Of a DNA stretch of 64,000 nucleotides, positions 18,258-27,180 are shown piece by piece. Made by a program: the position numbers and the translations under genes. The stretch is from Micromonospora phaseoli. Its GTDB lineage: Bacteria; Actinomycetota; Actinomycetes; Mycobacteriales; Micromonosporaceae. The stretch lies in contig NZ_FNYV01000005.1 of NCBI RefSeq assembly GCF_900109115.1, positions 315,509 through 379,508 of the forward strand, given 5' to 3'. Each line of letters opens with the position of its first letter. The first letter of the stretch is position 1. The notes beneath the pieces were generated by a model that worked only from the letters and a program-made list of their open reading frames with translations, had not been told where the DNA came from and did no database searches.

Positions 18258-19661
18258 GTGCAGGACATCATGCCGACCTGGGTCGGGGCGACCGCCAAAC
18301 AGATCGCCCGGGGCGTACGCCGGGGTGACGTCTCCGCCACCCAGGTGCTGGCCGACCACCTCGACCACGTCGCCAAGGCCGACGCCGACCTCGCCGCGTT
18401 CCGCACGGTACGCGGCGGGGAAGCGGTCACCGAGGCGGAGAAGGTCGACGAGCAGGAGGACCTGGCCAACCTGCCACTGGCCGGGGTGCCGATCGCGGTC
18501 AAGGAGAACACCCCGGTCGCCGGGATGCCCACCTGGAACGGCTCTGCCGCGATGCGTACCACCGTGGCCGAGGCCGACCACGAGGTGGTCCGCCGGCTGC
18601 GCGGCGCCGGTGCGGTGATCCTCGGTGTGACCCGGATGCCCGAGTTGGGCCTGTGGGGCATCACCGACGACGAGACGGCCGTCACCCGCAATCCGTGGGA
18701 CTCCTCGCGCACCCCCGGCGGCTCCTCGGGTGGTGCCGCCGCGGCGGTGGCCGCCGGTCTGGTACCGATCGCCCACGGCAACGACGGTCTCGGCTCGATC
18801 CGGATCCCGGCGGCCTGCTGCGGCCTGGTCGGCCTGAAGCCAGGACGCGGTGTGGTGCCCTGCCAGCTCGGCGCCGAGGACTGGTTCGGGCTGACCGAAC
18901 ACGGCATGCTCGCCACCACCGTCGCCGACGCGGCGGTCGGCTTCCAGGTGCTCGCCGGCCGAGCCCAGGGCAAGCTCGTCCCGCCGCAGCGGCTGCGGGT
19001 CGGCGTCTCACTGCGGTCCCCCGTGCGGGGTGTCTCGCCCGACGCGCCGAACCGGGACGCGGTCGCCGCCGCGGGCCGGCTGCTCGCCGCGGCCGGGCAC
19101 GACGCCGTACCGGCCGATCCGGTCTACCCGACCGCCCTGGGATTGCAGGGCATCGCCACCTGGTTCGCCGCCGCCGCGGCGGACGTGCGCGCCGCCGGGG
19201 TCGACCGGCGTGCCCTGCAACGCCGCAGCCGCCGGCACGTCGCCCTCGGTGAGTGGGCGTGGCGTCGCGGGTACGTGCGGGAGGCCGACCGGCTCGCCTG
19301 GCGTGAGCGGTCGATCGGGTTCTTCACCGACCACTCGGTGGACCTGCTGCTCACCCCGGCGCTGGCGAGCGCGCCCCCGCCGGCCACCAGCTGGTCGGCA
19401 CGGTCCTGGCAGGCCAACATGTTGACCAACATCCGGTACGCCCCGTACGCCGCACCGTGGAACATCGCCGGCCTGCCCGCCCTGGTGGTGCCGGTGGGCC
19501 GCCGCCCGGACGGGCTGCCGCTGGCCGTGCAGCTGGTCGGCCCGCCCGGTTCGGAGCTGTTGCTGCTCGGTGTCGCCGGCCAGTTCGAGTTGGAGGCCCC
19601 GTGGCCTCGGCACGCCCCCGGATACCCGCGCGTCGGAACGGGGTCGCCGGCCAGTTCGTGA
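18258..19661 (+). CDS. Amidase-signature family amidase
   Basis: About 467 residues of the amidase-signature hydrolase family. The Ser-cisSer-Lys machinery is visible: the lysine in PIAVKENTP (about residue 85), the GGSSGGAAAAVAAG loop (about 155) and the catalytic serine region GNDGLGSIRIPAA. The substrate is unknown; the family ranges from GatA to indoleacetamide and peptide amide hydrolases. No GatB or GatC is adjacent, so tRNA amidation is unlikely. GGGGAGG ends at 18251, favouring the GTG at 18258 over the ATG at 18252. It follows metB by 22 bases and is probably co-transcribed. Confidence 0.85.
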   Translation: MQDIMPTWVGATAKQIARGVRRGDVSATQVLADHLDHVAKADADLAAFRTVRGGEAVTEAEKVDEQEDLANLPLAGVPIAVKENTPVAGMPTWNGSAAMRTTVAEADHEVVRRLRGAGAVILGVTRMPELGLWGITDDETAVTRNPWDSSRTPGGSSGGAAAAVAAGLVPIAHGNDGLGSIRIPAACCGLVGLKPGRGVVPCQLGAEDWFGLTEHGMLATTVADAAVGFQVLAGRAQGKLVPPQRLRVGVSLRSPVRGVSPDAPNRDAVAAAGRLLAAAGHDAVPADPVYPTALGLQGIATWFAAAAADVRAAGVDRRALQRRSRRHVALGEWAWRRGYVREADRLAWRERSIGFFTDHSVDLLLTPALASAPPPATSWSARSWQANMLTNIRYAPYAAPWNIAGLPALVVPVGRRPDGLPLAVQLVGPPGSELLLLGVAGQFELEAPWPRHAPGYPRVGTGSPASS

Positions 19662-19703
19662 TCATCTACGCTCCCAGTGGTCAAACACGGGGGGCCTTCG
19701 ATC

Positions 19704-20543
19704 ATGCGCTGTCACACCTGCGACACCGACACCGACGTACGCGCCCTGGCCTGCGACACCTGCCACACGCCGGTCGGTTCACCCGCGCTGCGCCCCGGCG
19801 TCCGGGTCCGCCCGGTCCGGGGGATCGGCCGGGCCGCTGCGGTCGCCGTGGCCGCGACGGTCCTGTTCCTGCTGTTGACCGTGGCGGTCCAGCCGGTCAA
19901 CGCGCTGCTCGCCGAACGGGCCGTGGACTCCGCCGACGGCGAGACCTTCCTACTGAGCGCGGGGCTGCTGGAACTGGGGGCGGCACTGCTCTACCAGGTG
20001 GCGATCCTGACCGCCGTCGTGCTCGTCATCATCTGGACCTGGCGGGCCCGGATGAACCTCGATGCGTTCCCGGGCGCCGGGCCGACCCTGTCCGCCGGTT
20101 GGGCCATCGCGGGATGGCTGGTGCCGTTCGTCAACTTCGTGCTGCCCCACCGGGTGATGGCGAACATCGCCCGGGACAGTCTGTGGCGGCTCGGCACCCC
20201 GTGGCTGGTCCACCTCTGGTGGGGGGCGTGGCTGGTGTTCCTGTTCGGGGAACGGGTCACCGCCCGTGCCGCCGCGGCGGAGTTCGAGGCGCTCCCGTAC
20301 CCGGAAACCTCGGCCGACTTCCAGGCGTACGCCGACCACTACGCCTCCACCACCGGGGCGTACCTGCTTCCCTCGCTGGCCTGCCTGGTCGCCGGGGTCT
20401 CGCTGATCGTGTTGATCCACCGCGTCTCGACCGCGCAGACCACCCGGATCGCACGGGCAATGCCGGCCGGCCCGATCCTGCCGGGCATGACCGTGGCCGC
20501 GCCGTTCGGGCCGTCCGGGGCGGGTGGCACGATCGGGGCATGA
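19704..20543 (+). CDS. DUF4328 membrane protein with N-terminal zinc-ribbon-like motif
   Basis: A 279-residue membrane protein. The first 25 residues carry two CxxC pairs (CHTC and CDTC), suggesting a small zinc ribbon. About five hydrophobic segments follow, including a WLVPFVNFVLPHRVM stretch typical of DUF4328 proteins, where it lies between membrane helices. Function unknown. The stop shares ATGA with the start of ilvA, so the two are translationally coupled, an unexplained pairing. Confidence 0.75.
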   Translation: MRCHTCDTDTDVRALACDTCHTPVGSPALRPGVRVRPVRGIGRAAAVAVAATVLFLLLTVAVQPVNALLAERAVDSADGETFLLSAGLLELGAALLYQVAILTAVVLVIIWTWRARMNLDAFPGAGPTLSAGWAIAGWLVPFVNFVLPHRVMANIARDSLWRLGTPWLVHLWWGAWLVFLFGERVTARAAAAEFEALPYPETSADFQAYADHYASTTGAYLLPSLACLVAGVSLIVLIHRVSTAQTTRIARAMPAGPILPGMTVAAPFGPSGAGGTIGA

Positions 20544-21760
20544 CTGAACTGGTCAGCCTGGACGATGTGTACGCGGCGCGGGAACTGCTCGCCGGGGTCA
20601 TCCGCACCACCCCGCTGGAGCCCTCCCGCCCGCTGCACGCCGCGCTCGGCGGGCCGGCCTGGCTGAAGTGCGAGAATCTCCAGCGGGCGGGGTCGTACAA
20701 GGTGCGCGGCGCTTACGTGCGGATCTCGCGGCTGTCGGCGGCGGAACGCGCCCGGGGGGTGGTCGCCGCCAGTGCCGGCAACCATGCTCAGGGGGTGGCG
20801 CTGGCCGCCGGGCTGGTCGGCACGCACGCCACCGTCTTCATGCCGGTGAACGCGCCGCTGCCGAAAGTGGCGGCCACCAAGGGGTACGGCGCCCAGGTCG
20901 AGTTGGCCGGTGCCACCGTGGACGAGTCCCTGGTGGTGGCGCAGACCTTCGCCGAACGGACCGGCGCGGTGCTGATCCACCCGTTCGACCATCGGGACGT
21001 GATCGCCGGGCAGGGCACGGTCGCGCTGGAGATCCTGGAGCAGTGCCCGGAGGTCAGGACGATCGTCACCGGCGTCGGTGGGGGCGGGCTGATCTCCGGG
21101 ATGTCGGTGGTCGCCAAGGCGTTGCGGCCGGACGTCCGGGTGATCGGGGTGCAGGCGTCCGGCGCGGCTGCCTTTCCGCCGTCACTTGTCGCCGGGGAGC
21201 CCGTCCGGCTGCCCGCGTTCGCCACCATCGCCGACGGCATCGCCGTCGGCCGGCCGGGTGACGTCACGTTCAGCCATGTCCGCAAGCTCGTCGACGAGGT
21301 CGTCACCGTCTCCGAGGAGGACATCTCCCGGGCGCTGCTCATGCTGCTGGAGCGGGGCAAGCAGGTGGTGGAGCCGGCCGGCGCGGTCGGGGTGGCCGCG
21401 CTGCTGGCCGGTGCCGTCGAGGTGGAGACACCGGTGGTGGCAGTGCTCTCCGGAGGCAACATCGACCCGCTGCTGATGCTGCGGGTGATCGAGCACGGTC
21501 TGGCGGCGGCGGGCCGTTACCTGCGGGTGACCGTGCGCTGCTCGGACCGACCTGGGCAGCTCGCCTCGCTGCTACGCGAGATCGCCGAGCATCGGGCCAA
21601 CGTGGTGGACGTGGTGCACCAGCGGGCCAACCCGCACCTGCGTCTCGGCGAGGTCGAGGTGGCGCTGTCGGTGGAGACCCGGGGAGCGGAGCACTCGGAC
21701 ACCCTGATCAGCGCGTTGCGGGGCAGCGGTTACCAGGTGACGATCGCACCAGAGGCGTGA
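20540..21760 (+). CDS. ilvA: Threonine ammonia-lyase with ACT domain
   Basis: A 406-residue PLP enzyme that deaminates threonine to 2-oxobutyrate, the first step of isoleucine synthesis. The PLP lysine is in GSYKVRGAY (near 53) and the glycine loop in VGGGGLISGM (about 180). The last ~75 residues form a single ACT domain (RVTVRCSDRPGQLASLLREI). The size and single ACT domain match the shorter threonine dehydratase type rather than the 500-residue E. coli IlvA. GGGG just before the ATG is the likely ribosome binding site. The stop codon lies inside a terminator stem. Confidence 0.92.
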   Translation: MTELVSLDDVYAARELLAGVIRTTPLEPSRPLHAALGGPAWLKCENLQRAGSYKVRGAYVRISRLSAAERARGVVAASAGNHAQGVALAAGLVGTHATVFMPVNAPLPKVAATKGYGAQVELAGATVDESLVVAQTFAERTGAVLIHPFDHRDVIAGQGTVALEILEQCPEVRTIVTGVGGGGLISGMSVVAKALRPDVRVIGVQASGAAAFPPSLVAGEPVRLPAFATIADGIAVGRPGDVTFSHVRKLVDEVVTVSEEDISRALLMLLERGKQVVEPAGAVGVAALLAGAVEVETPVVAVLSGGNIDPLLMLRVIEHGLAAAGRYLRVTVRCSDRPGQLASLLREIAEHRANVVDVVHQRANPHLRLGEVEVALSVETRGAEHSDTLISALRGSGYQVTIAPEA

Positions 21761-21784
21761 CACGACACGGTGTCACGCCTCTGG
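21749..21784. terminator. Terminator hairpin containing the ilvA stop codon
   Basis: CCAGAGGCGTGACAC (21749-21763) pairs perfectly with 21770-21784 around a six-base loop. It separates the convergent ilvA and greA genes. The last ilvA codons and its TGA are part of the left arm. Confidence 0.75.
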
Positions 21785-21818
21785 TCGAGCATGGTTGCCG
21801 GTTCGCCCGGCGGGGGAC

Positions 21819-22316
21819 TCAGCCGGAGAACGGCTCGAAGCTGACCACGGTCACCTTGATGTCCGCGCCGCTGGGCGCGGTGTAGGTGCAGGCCTGGCCG
21901 GCCTTGCCGCCGAGGATCGCCTGCCCGAGCGCAGACTCGGGGCTGTAGACGGTCAGGTCTGTGGTGGCGGCGATCTCGCGGGAGCCGAGCAGGAAGGTTT
22001 CTGTGTCGTCGGCGTCGTCGTCGAAGTAGATCGTCACGACCATCCCGGGCGCCACGGCGTCGACGGTCGGTGCCTCGCCGACCTGGGCCGTGCGGAGCAG
22101 CTCCCTCAGGTAGAGGATGCGCCCCTCGGCCTTGCCCTGCTCCTCGCGGGCGGCGTGGTAGCCGCCATTCTCGCGCAGGTCGCCCTCCTCACGCCGAGCG
22201 TTGATCTCGGCGGCCATCGCCGGCCGATTGGCGATCAACTCGTCGAGCTCGGCCTTCAGGCGGTCGTGCGCGTCCTGGGACAGCCAGGTGGCGGGCGCCT
22301 CGTTGCCATTGGACAC
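21819..22316 (-). CDS. greA: Transcription elongation factor GreA
   Basis: A 165-residue RNA polymerase secondary-channel factor that stimulates cleavage of backtracked transcripts. The coiled-coil tip with its acidic pair is present (EEGDLRENGGYHAARE, near residue 45). The C-terminal FKBP-like domain has SPESALGQAILG and GKAGQ. The GTG start is chosen because GAGGAGG lies seven bases upstream and the first residues then align with the family. The preceding frame reaches 22364 but is not family-like. The greA, DUF4307, mca order is conserved in actinobacteria. Confidence 0.95.
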   Translation of the reverse strand: MSNGNEAPATWLSQDAHDRLKAELDELIANRPAMAAEINARREEGDLRENGGYHAAREEQGKAEGRILYLRELLRTAQVGEAPTVDAVAPGMVVTIYFDDDADDTETFLLGSREIAATTDLTVYSPESALGQAILGGKAGQACTYTAPSGADIKVTVVSFEPFSG

Positions 22317-22489
22317 AGGCGGTCCTCCTCGGTTGTGCGTGCTGGCCGGCAGGTGAACCTCCAAGTTACCAGTGCCCTACGACAAGGAGTGTCGGCGATC
22401 ACGTCGCGTGCACCTGGCGGGCCCGGCCGGAGCGACGACCTCAGGCGCCGGCGGTGGCTGCGCGCCCTGGCCGACCGGGTGCGGTGACC

Positions 22490-22924
22490 TCAGGGGGTCG
22501 GCCGGCAGCGGACGACCTCACCGATGAAGGGGCGCGCGCTGGTGGCGAGGCGGTGCTGGACGGTGACGTGGCGCTGTCCCGCCGTGCCGGTCACCGGCAC
22601 CTCCTCGCGGGCCACCTCGGCACCGGCGTGGTCCCGGGCACGCAGCACGCAGACCGCCGAGCCACCGTCGGGCAGGTTCACCCGGAAGTCGACCACCACC
22701 TGGCTGTCGGTGATGTCGCCATAGCTGATCACCTGGGCGTCGTACGCCGGATCGCCGTACTGCTGGTAGAGCCGGACCGAGACGACGCTGAGCATCGCGA
22801 CCACGGCGAGCACCAGGAGCGCCGTCGACACCGGCCGGCGGCGGCCCGGCGTCCGGCGTCGGCCGTACCGGCCGGGCGGAAAGACCGGTGCGTTCGGTTG
22901 AAGTGTGGCGTGCGTCTCGGTCAC
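22490..22924 (-). CDS. DUF4307 membrane-anchored protein
   Basis: A 144-residue protein with a basic N-terminus (RYGRRRTPGRRR), one membrane helix (about residues 33-50, TALLVLAVVAMLSVVSV) and an extracytoplasmic beta-rich domain with two cysteines. It matches the actinobacterial DUF4307 family, encoded between greA and mca in many genomes. Function unknown. The GTG start has AGGGAG about ten bases upstream and gives the usual family N-terminus. Divergent from mca across a repeat-bearing spacer. Confidence 0.85.
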   Translation of the reverse strand: MTETHATLQPNAPVFPPGRYGRRRTPGRRRPVSTALLVLAVVAMLSVVSVRLYQQYGDPAYDAQVISYGDITDSQVVVDFRVNLPDGGSAVCVLRARDHAGAEVAREEVPVTGTAGQRHVTVQHRLATSARPFIGEVVRCRPTP

Positions 22925-22995
22925 CGGCGGGTATCTCCCTGGCGTTGTTGTCAGCGGCATCGGCAAGAATGGCAGAGTCCGGCATTCCTGTCCGA

Positions 22996-23067
22996 CTGGT
23001 TCGGCTCGGCGGTCTGGTTCGGCCCGGCGGTCGAATTCGACCCGGTGGTCGAATTCGGTTCGGTGTC
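22996..23067. repeat. Four-copy 18-bp imperfect tandem repeat upstream of mca
   Basis: Four consecutive 18-bp units, at 22996, 23014, 23032 and 23050, follow the pattern CTGGTTCGGCCCGGCGGT drifting to CGAATTCGACCCGGTGGT. Units 3 and 4 each contain GAATTC. The array fills part of the 265-base spacer between the divergent DUF4307 and mca genes and no frame there looks coding. It could be a regulatory array or a neutral repeat. Confidence 0.8.
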
Positions 23068-23092
23068 GAACATGACTGGTGTCAAATATGAC
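23064..23092. promoter_or_regulatory. Two 13-bp operator-like sites upstream of mca
   Basis: TGTCGAACATGAC (23064-23076) and TGTCAAATATGAC (23080-23092) differ at three positions and are centred 16 bp apart. Each is an inverted repeat around GTC(A/G)-N4-TGAC, which suits a dimeric regulator on successive faces of the helix. The AT-rich core contrasts with its surroundings. Binding and regulator are unknown. Confidence 0.4.
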
Positions 23093-23189
23093 AGGCCGGC
23101 GCGGTCCAGTACCGCTACGGGAGGATGCCGGCAGGTCACCTGGGCCCGCGGCGGGCGCCGCCGGTGGGCAGAGACGAGGAGCGCCAACC

Positions 23190-24071
23190 TTGGCAGAGCA
23201 ACTTCGACTCATGGCGGTACACGCGCACCCCGACGACGAGTCGAGCAAGGGCGCGGCGACGACGGCCAAGTACGTCGCCGAGGGGGTCGACGTACTGGTG
23301 GTGACCTGTACCGGCGGCGAGCGTGGCAGCGTGCTCAACCCCAAGCTCGACCGGCCGGACGTGTGGGCCAACATCGCCGAGATCCGTCGGGCCGAGATGG
23401 ACGCGGCACGCGCCATCCTCGGCATCGAGCAGGCGTGGCTGGGTTTCGTCGACTCCGGCCTGCCCGAGGGCGACCCGCTTCCGCCGCTGCCCGAGGGCTG
23501 CTTCGCCCTGCAGGACGTCGCGGTGGCCGCCGGTCCGCTGGTGCGGCTGATGCGGCAGTTCCGCCCGCACGTGGTCACCACCTACGACGAGGAGGGTGGC
23601 TACCCCCACCCCGACCACATCATGTGCCACAAGGTCAGCGTGGCGGCCTTCGAGGCCGCCGGCGACGCCGAGCGGTACCCGGAGTTGGGCGAGCCCTGGC
23701 AGCCGCTCAAGCTCTACTACGACATCGGCTTCTCCAAGGGCAAGATCCTGGCGCTGCACGAGGCGATCCTGGCCACCGGCATCGAGTCGCCCTACGCGGA
23801 GTGGCTGACCCGCTGGGACGACCGGCCGGACAAGGGCCCCCGGATCACCACCCGGGTGGACTGCGCGGAGTACTTCCCGGTCCGCGACGACGCGCTGCGT
23901 GCCCACGCCACCCAGGTTGACCCGGACGGCTTCTGGTTCCAGGTGCCGATGGAGTTGCAGCAGCGCGCCTGGCCGACGGAGGATTTCGAGCTGGTCCGTT
24001 CGCTGGTCGACAGCCCACTGCCCGAGTCCGACCTGTTCGCCGGCGTACGGGAGACGGCGGATGCCCGCTGA
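23190..24071 (+). CDS. mca: Mycothiol S-conjugate amidase
   Basis: A 293-residue zinc amidase of the LmbE/PIG-L fold that cleaves mycothiol conjugates of toxins and antibiotics so the mercapturate can be exported. The metal motif [10 protein letters not shown] is near residue 11 and the third ligand HPDHIMCHK near 140. I start it at TTG (23190), preceded by GAGGAG, because it yields the family N-terminus [16 protein letters not shown]. An upstream in-frame ATG would add 37 unrelated residues. The similar deacetylase MshB is shorter and lacks this start. The presence of mca implies the cell makes mycothiol. Confidence 0.94.
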   Translation: MAEQLRLMAVHAHPDDESSKGAATTAKYVAEGVDVLVVTCTGGERGSVLNPKLDRPDVWANIAEIRRAEMDAARAILGIEQAWLGFVDSGLPEGDPLPPLPEGCFALQDVAVAAGPLVRLMRQFRPHVVTTYDEEGGYPHPDHIMCHKVSVAAFEAAGDAERYPELGEPWQPLKLYYDIGFSKGKILALHEAILATGIESPYAEWLTRWDDRPDKGPRITTRVDCAEYFPVRDDALRAHATQVDPDGFWFQVPMELQQRAWPTEDFELVRSLVDSPLPESDLFAGVRETADAR

Positions 24072-24119
24072 ACCAGCGGCGGGCTACCCTGGCCGCATAC
24101 CGCGATCCGGAGGAATGCC

Positions 24120-24416
24120 ATGTTGACCGTCGCCCAGGTGCTCGCCCAGAACAACTTCGGTGACACCCGCACCGGTGGCCTGGCCGGGCCGATGGGCCTC
24201 TTCCTCATCCTGGTGCTCGGCGCCGCCACCGTGCTGCTGATCCGCAACATGAACTCGCGGCTGCGGCGGCTGCCTGACCGGTTCCCCACCGAGGACGCCG
24301 CCGAGTCGGAAGCGGATTCGGCGGGCCGGACGGTCGGTGATCCGACAGATGAGATCGTGACGGCGGATTCATCCGCTGACTCCCCCAACGGGCATCAGCA
24401 GCGCCGCGACGGCTGA
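24120..24416 (+). CDS. Small single-pass membrane protein downstream of mca
   Basis: 98 residues with one membrane helix (about 26-41, GLFLILVLGAATVLLI), a short basic stretch (RNMNSRLRRLPDRF) and an acidic, disordered tail. GGAGG sits six bases before the ATG. Proteins of this kind follow mca in many actinobacteria (the Rv1083 position). No function is known; a link to mycothiol conjugate processing or export is only positional. Confidence 0.8.
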   Translation: MLTVAQVLAQNNFGDTRTGGLAGPMGLFLILVLGAATVLLIRNMNSRLRRLPDRFPTEDAAESEADSAGRTVGDPTDEIVTADSSADSPNGHQQRRDG

Positions 24417-24594
24417 TCGGGGCATGATTCACGTGGAACCGGATGGTCGCCCCCTGTTGCGACCATCCCGTTTGGCTTAGCCTTCCGCCGGGGGACCAGA
24501 AGTCCTCGAGCTGTGCGCGGGAGGGGGCGCCGATGACCACCGCAAACGTGTCCGCCCGCCGCGTGTCCGATTCCCGGTCGGCGGGAGGGGGTCG

Positions 24595-27135
24595 GTGACC
24601 TCCGGCAGGGCCGGTCAATCGCTCGACCGGCCCGCGGGCCGTGGTGCGTCGTTCGGGGTACACCTGCTCACCGCCGCCGTGGTGGCCACCGCGCTGGTCG
24701 CCGCAGTGGTGGGGTTGAGCCTGCCGGCGCGGTTGCCGGCCGACGATCCCCTCGGCCCGCTCGGCGGGCTGGCCCGGTTCGGCATCGCCGTCGCCCTGTT
24801 CGCCCTCGCGCAGCTGGCCCGGCTGAGGTTCCGCGCCGCGGCCAGCGTGGTCAGCGTCACCTGGGCCGAGGCGGCGTTGATCATCTGTCTCTACCTGGTG
24901 CCGCCTGGTTGGCTGCCCGCCGCCGCGCTGATCGGTGTCACGGTGGCCTGGACGGCGCTCTCCGTGGTGGACGAGGGCCGGTCCACCTCGGACGTCATCC
25001 GGATCGCCGGCGTGCAGACCGCCGCCACCGCGCTCGCGGTGGCCGTCACCACCGCGCTGGGTCAGCCGATGCTGGCCGCTCCCACCCCGTCGCTCACCCT
25101 CGCGGTGGTCGCCGGTGCCGTCACGTACCTGCTGGCCGGTGCCGGGCTCGGTGGGGTCGTGCTGGCGCTGCGGCACGGGATGCCGATCGGGCGTCCACTG
25201 CTCGCCGCGCTGCGCGGCAAGCTGCTGATGTTCGTCGGCAACGTGGTGGTCGGCCTGCTGGTGGTGGTGCTGATCGAGATCGATCCGCGCTGGCTGCTGC
25301 TGTTACCCGCCCCACTGTGGCTGTTCCAGCAGACCTACCGGCAGCGGCTCAACGCCGACCGTGAGCGACGCACCTGGCGGTCGTTCGCCGAGGCGACGGC
25401 GGCGCTCAACCAACTCGACGAGCGTGGGGTGGCCACGGCGGGCGTCAGCGGCGCTCTCACGCTCTTCGAGGCGGAGATCGTCGAGGTGGAGGTCGTCCGG
25501 GGTGACGGCAGATGGCGCCGTTACCGGGGCGATCCCGGCGGTCAGCTGGTCGACCGGGAGATCGCGCCACCGGGCGACGACGAACCCGAGCCGGAGGAGT
25601 TGGTCCGCGACCTTTCGGTGGGCGATGCCCGGGTTGGTCGGCTGCGGGTGCGGTTCCCGCGTACGGCGCCGCCCACCGGCCGGGAGCGGGACGCCCACGC
25701 CGCCTTCGCGGACGCGCTGGCCGCCGCCCTGCACGACGCGGCGACGCACCGGGAGCTGCGCCTGGTCACCGCGCGCTCGTCGTACGAGGCGGTGCACGAC
25801 CCGGTGACCGGCCTGGCCAACCGGGCGGCCATGCTCGGCAAGGGTGACCAGGCGCTGCGGCAACTGGCCCATGACCATCCGGTCGCCCTGCTGCTGCTCG
25901 ACATCGACCAGTTCAAGGAGGTCAACGACACGCTCGGGCACGCCGCCGGGGATCAGCTGCTGCGGTTGACCGCGAACCGGCTGGGCACCCTGGCCCGTCC
26001 CGGTGACCTGTTGGCGCGGCTCGGCGGCGACGAGTTCGCGCTGCTGTTGACGTCGGTCCCGGTGGTCGGCGACCTCGCCGCCCCGATGGCGTACGCGCTG
26101 CGGCAGGCCCGGGACATCGCCGAGCGGCTGGCCGCCCCGACCGAGGTCGCCGGGGTACGGATCTCCGTCGAGGTCTCCGTCGGGGTGGTGGTTGCCCCGG
26201 CCGGTACCGCCGACCTGACCGAGCTGCTCCGCCGGGCCGACATCGCGATGTACCAGGCCAAGTCGGGTGGCGGAAACGTGGCCGCGTACGACAGCTCGCG
26301 GGACGCGGCCAGCACCGACCAGCTGGCGTTGCTCGCCGAGCTGCGGGAGGCGTTGCAGGCCGACGACCAGCTGGTGCTGGTGTTGCAGCCGGCCGTGGAC
26401 CTGGCCACCGGCGCACCCACCGGGGTGGAGGCGTTGATCCGTTGGCGGCACCCGCGGCGCGGCTGGCTCGGACCGGGCGACTTCGTCCGGCCGGTGGAGA
26501 ACAGCGAACAGCTCGGCCCCTTCACGAGGTACGTGCTGGACAAGGCGCTCGCGGTCGCCGCCGGGTGGGCCCGGGAGGGTCTGGACATCCCCATCTCGGT
26601 CAACCTCTCGGCCCGCAGCCTGCTGGACCCGAGGTTGCCGACGGAGATCGGTGAAGCGCTGCGTCGGCACCAGGTGCCGGCGGACCGGCTGGTCCTGGAG
26701 ATCACCGAGACGGTGGTGATGAGCGAGCTGGAGGTCATCGACCAGGTGCTCACCACGCTACGGTCGATGGGCGTGCAGTTGGCGGTGGACGACTTCGGCA
26801 CCGGCTTCTCCTCGCTGACGTTCCTCACCCGGATTCCGGTGGACGAGCTGAAGGTGGACCGGTCCTTCGTGCTCCGGATGGCGGATTCGCCGGAGGCGGC
26901 GGCCGTCGTGCGCAGCACCGTGGGGCTGGCTCAGGAGCTGGGCCTGCGGGTGGTGGCCGAGGGGGTGGAGACGGCAGCGCAGCGCTCCGCCCTGGCCGAG
27001 CTGGGCTGCACCTCCGCCCAGGGCTACCACTTCTTCAAGCCGATGCCCGCCGACAAGATCGGCGCCGTGCTCGGCTCCCTGGCCCGCCAGGCCCCCACCA
27101 ACGTCCGCCCCCTCCGCGCCGACGGCGCCTCCTAA
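24595..27135 (+). CDS. Membrane GGDEF-EAL cyclic-di-GMP enzyme
   Basis: An 846-residue protein with an N-terminal hydrophobic region of about seven to eight helices (residues 20-245), then a linker, a GGDEF domain (about 400-560) and an EAL domain (about 585-835). GGDEF is intact in RLGGDEFALLL (near 476). The EAL catalytic residues look intact too: GVEALIRWRHP, ITETVVMSE, VDDFGTGFSS and VAEGVE. It may therefore make and degrade c-di-GMP, a developmental signal in actinomycetes. There is no clear inhibitory RxxD site. The GTG start follows GGGAGGGGG. It interrupts the otherwise conserved mca, Rv1083-like, DUF255 order. Confidence 0.9.
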   Translation: MTSGRAGQSLDRPAGRGASFGVHLLTAAVVATALVAAVVGLSLPARLPADDPLGPLGGLARFGIAVALFALAQLARLRFRAAASVVSVTWAEAALIICLYLVPPGWLPAAALIGVTVAWTALSVVDEGRSTSDVIRIAGVQTAATALAVAVTTALGQPMLAAPTPSLTLAVVAGAVTYLLAGAGLGGVVLALRHGMPIGRPLLAALRGKLLMFVGNVVVGLLVVVLIEIDPRWLLLLPAPLWLFQQTYRQRLNADRERRTWRSFAEATAALNQLDERGVATAGVSGALTLFEAEIVEVEVVRGDGRWRRYRGDPGGQLVDREIAPPGDDEPEPEELVRDLSVGDARVGRLRVRFPRTAPPTGRERDAHAAFADALAAALHDAATHRELRLVTARSSYEAVHDPVTGLANRAAMLGKGDQALRQLAHDHPVALLLLDIDQFKEVNDTLGHAAGDQLLRLTANRLGTLARPGDLLARLGGDEFALLLTSVPVVGDLAAPMAYALRQARDIAERLAAPTEVAGVRISVEVSVGVVVAPAGTADLTELLRRADIAMYQAKSGGGNVAAYDSSRDAASTDQLALLAELREALQADDQLVLVLQPAVDLATGAPTGVEALIRWRHPRRGWLGPGDFVRPVENSEQLGPFTRYVLDKALAVAAGWAREGLDIPISVNLSARSLLDPRLPTEIGEALRRHQVPADRLVLEITETVVMSELEVIDQVLTTLRSMGVQLAVDDFGTGFSSLTFLTRIPVDELKVDRSFVLRMADSPEAAAVVRSTVGLAQELGLRVVAEGVETAAQRSALAELGCTSAQGYHFFKPMPADKIGAVLGSLARQAPTNVRPLRADGAS

Positions 27136-27180
27136 CCACCCCCACCCCAGGCCCCCACCCCACCCCCACCCCCAGCCCAG

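Noticed and set aside
22996..23067. Four 18-bp repeats considered as a CRISPR array
   Set aside because: The units are directly adjacent with no spacers, and there are no cas genes.
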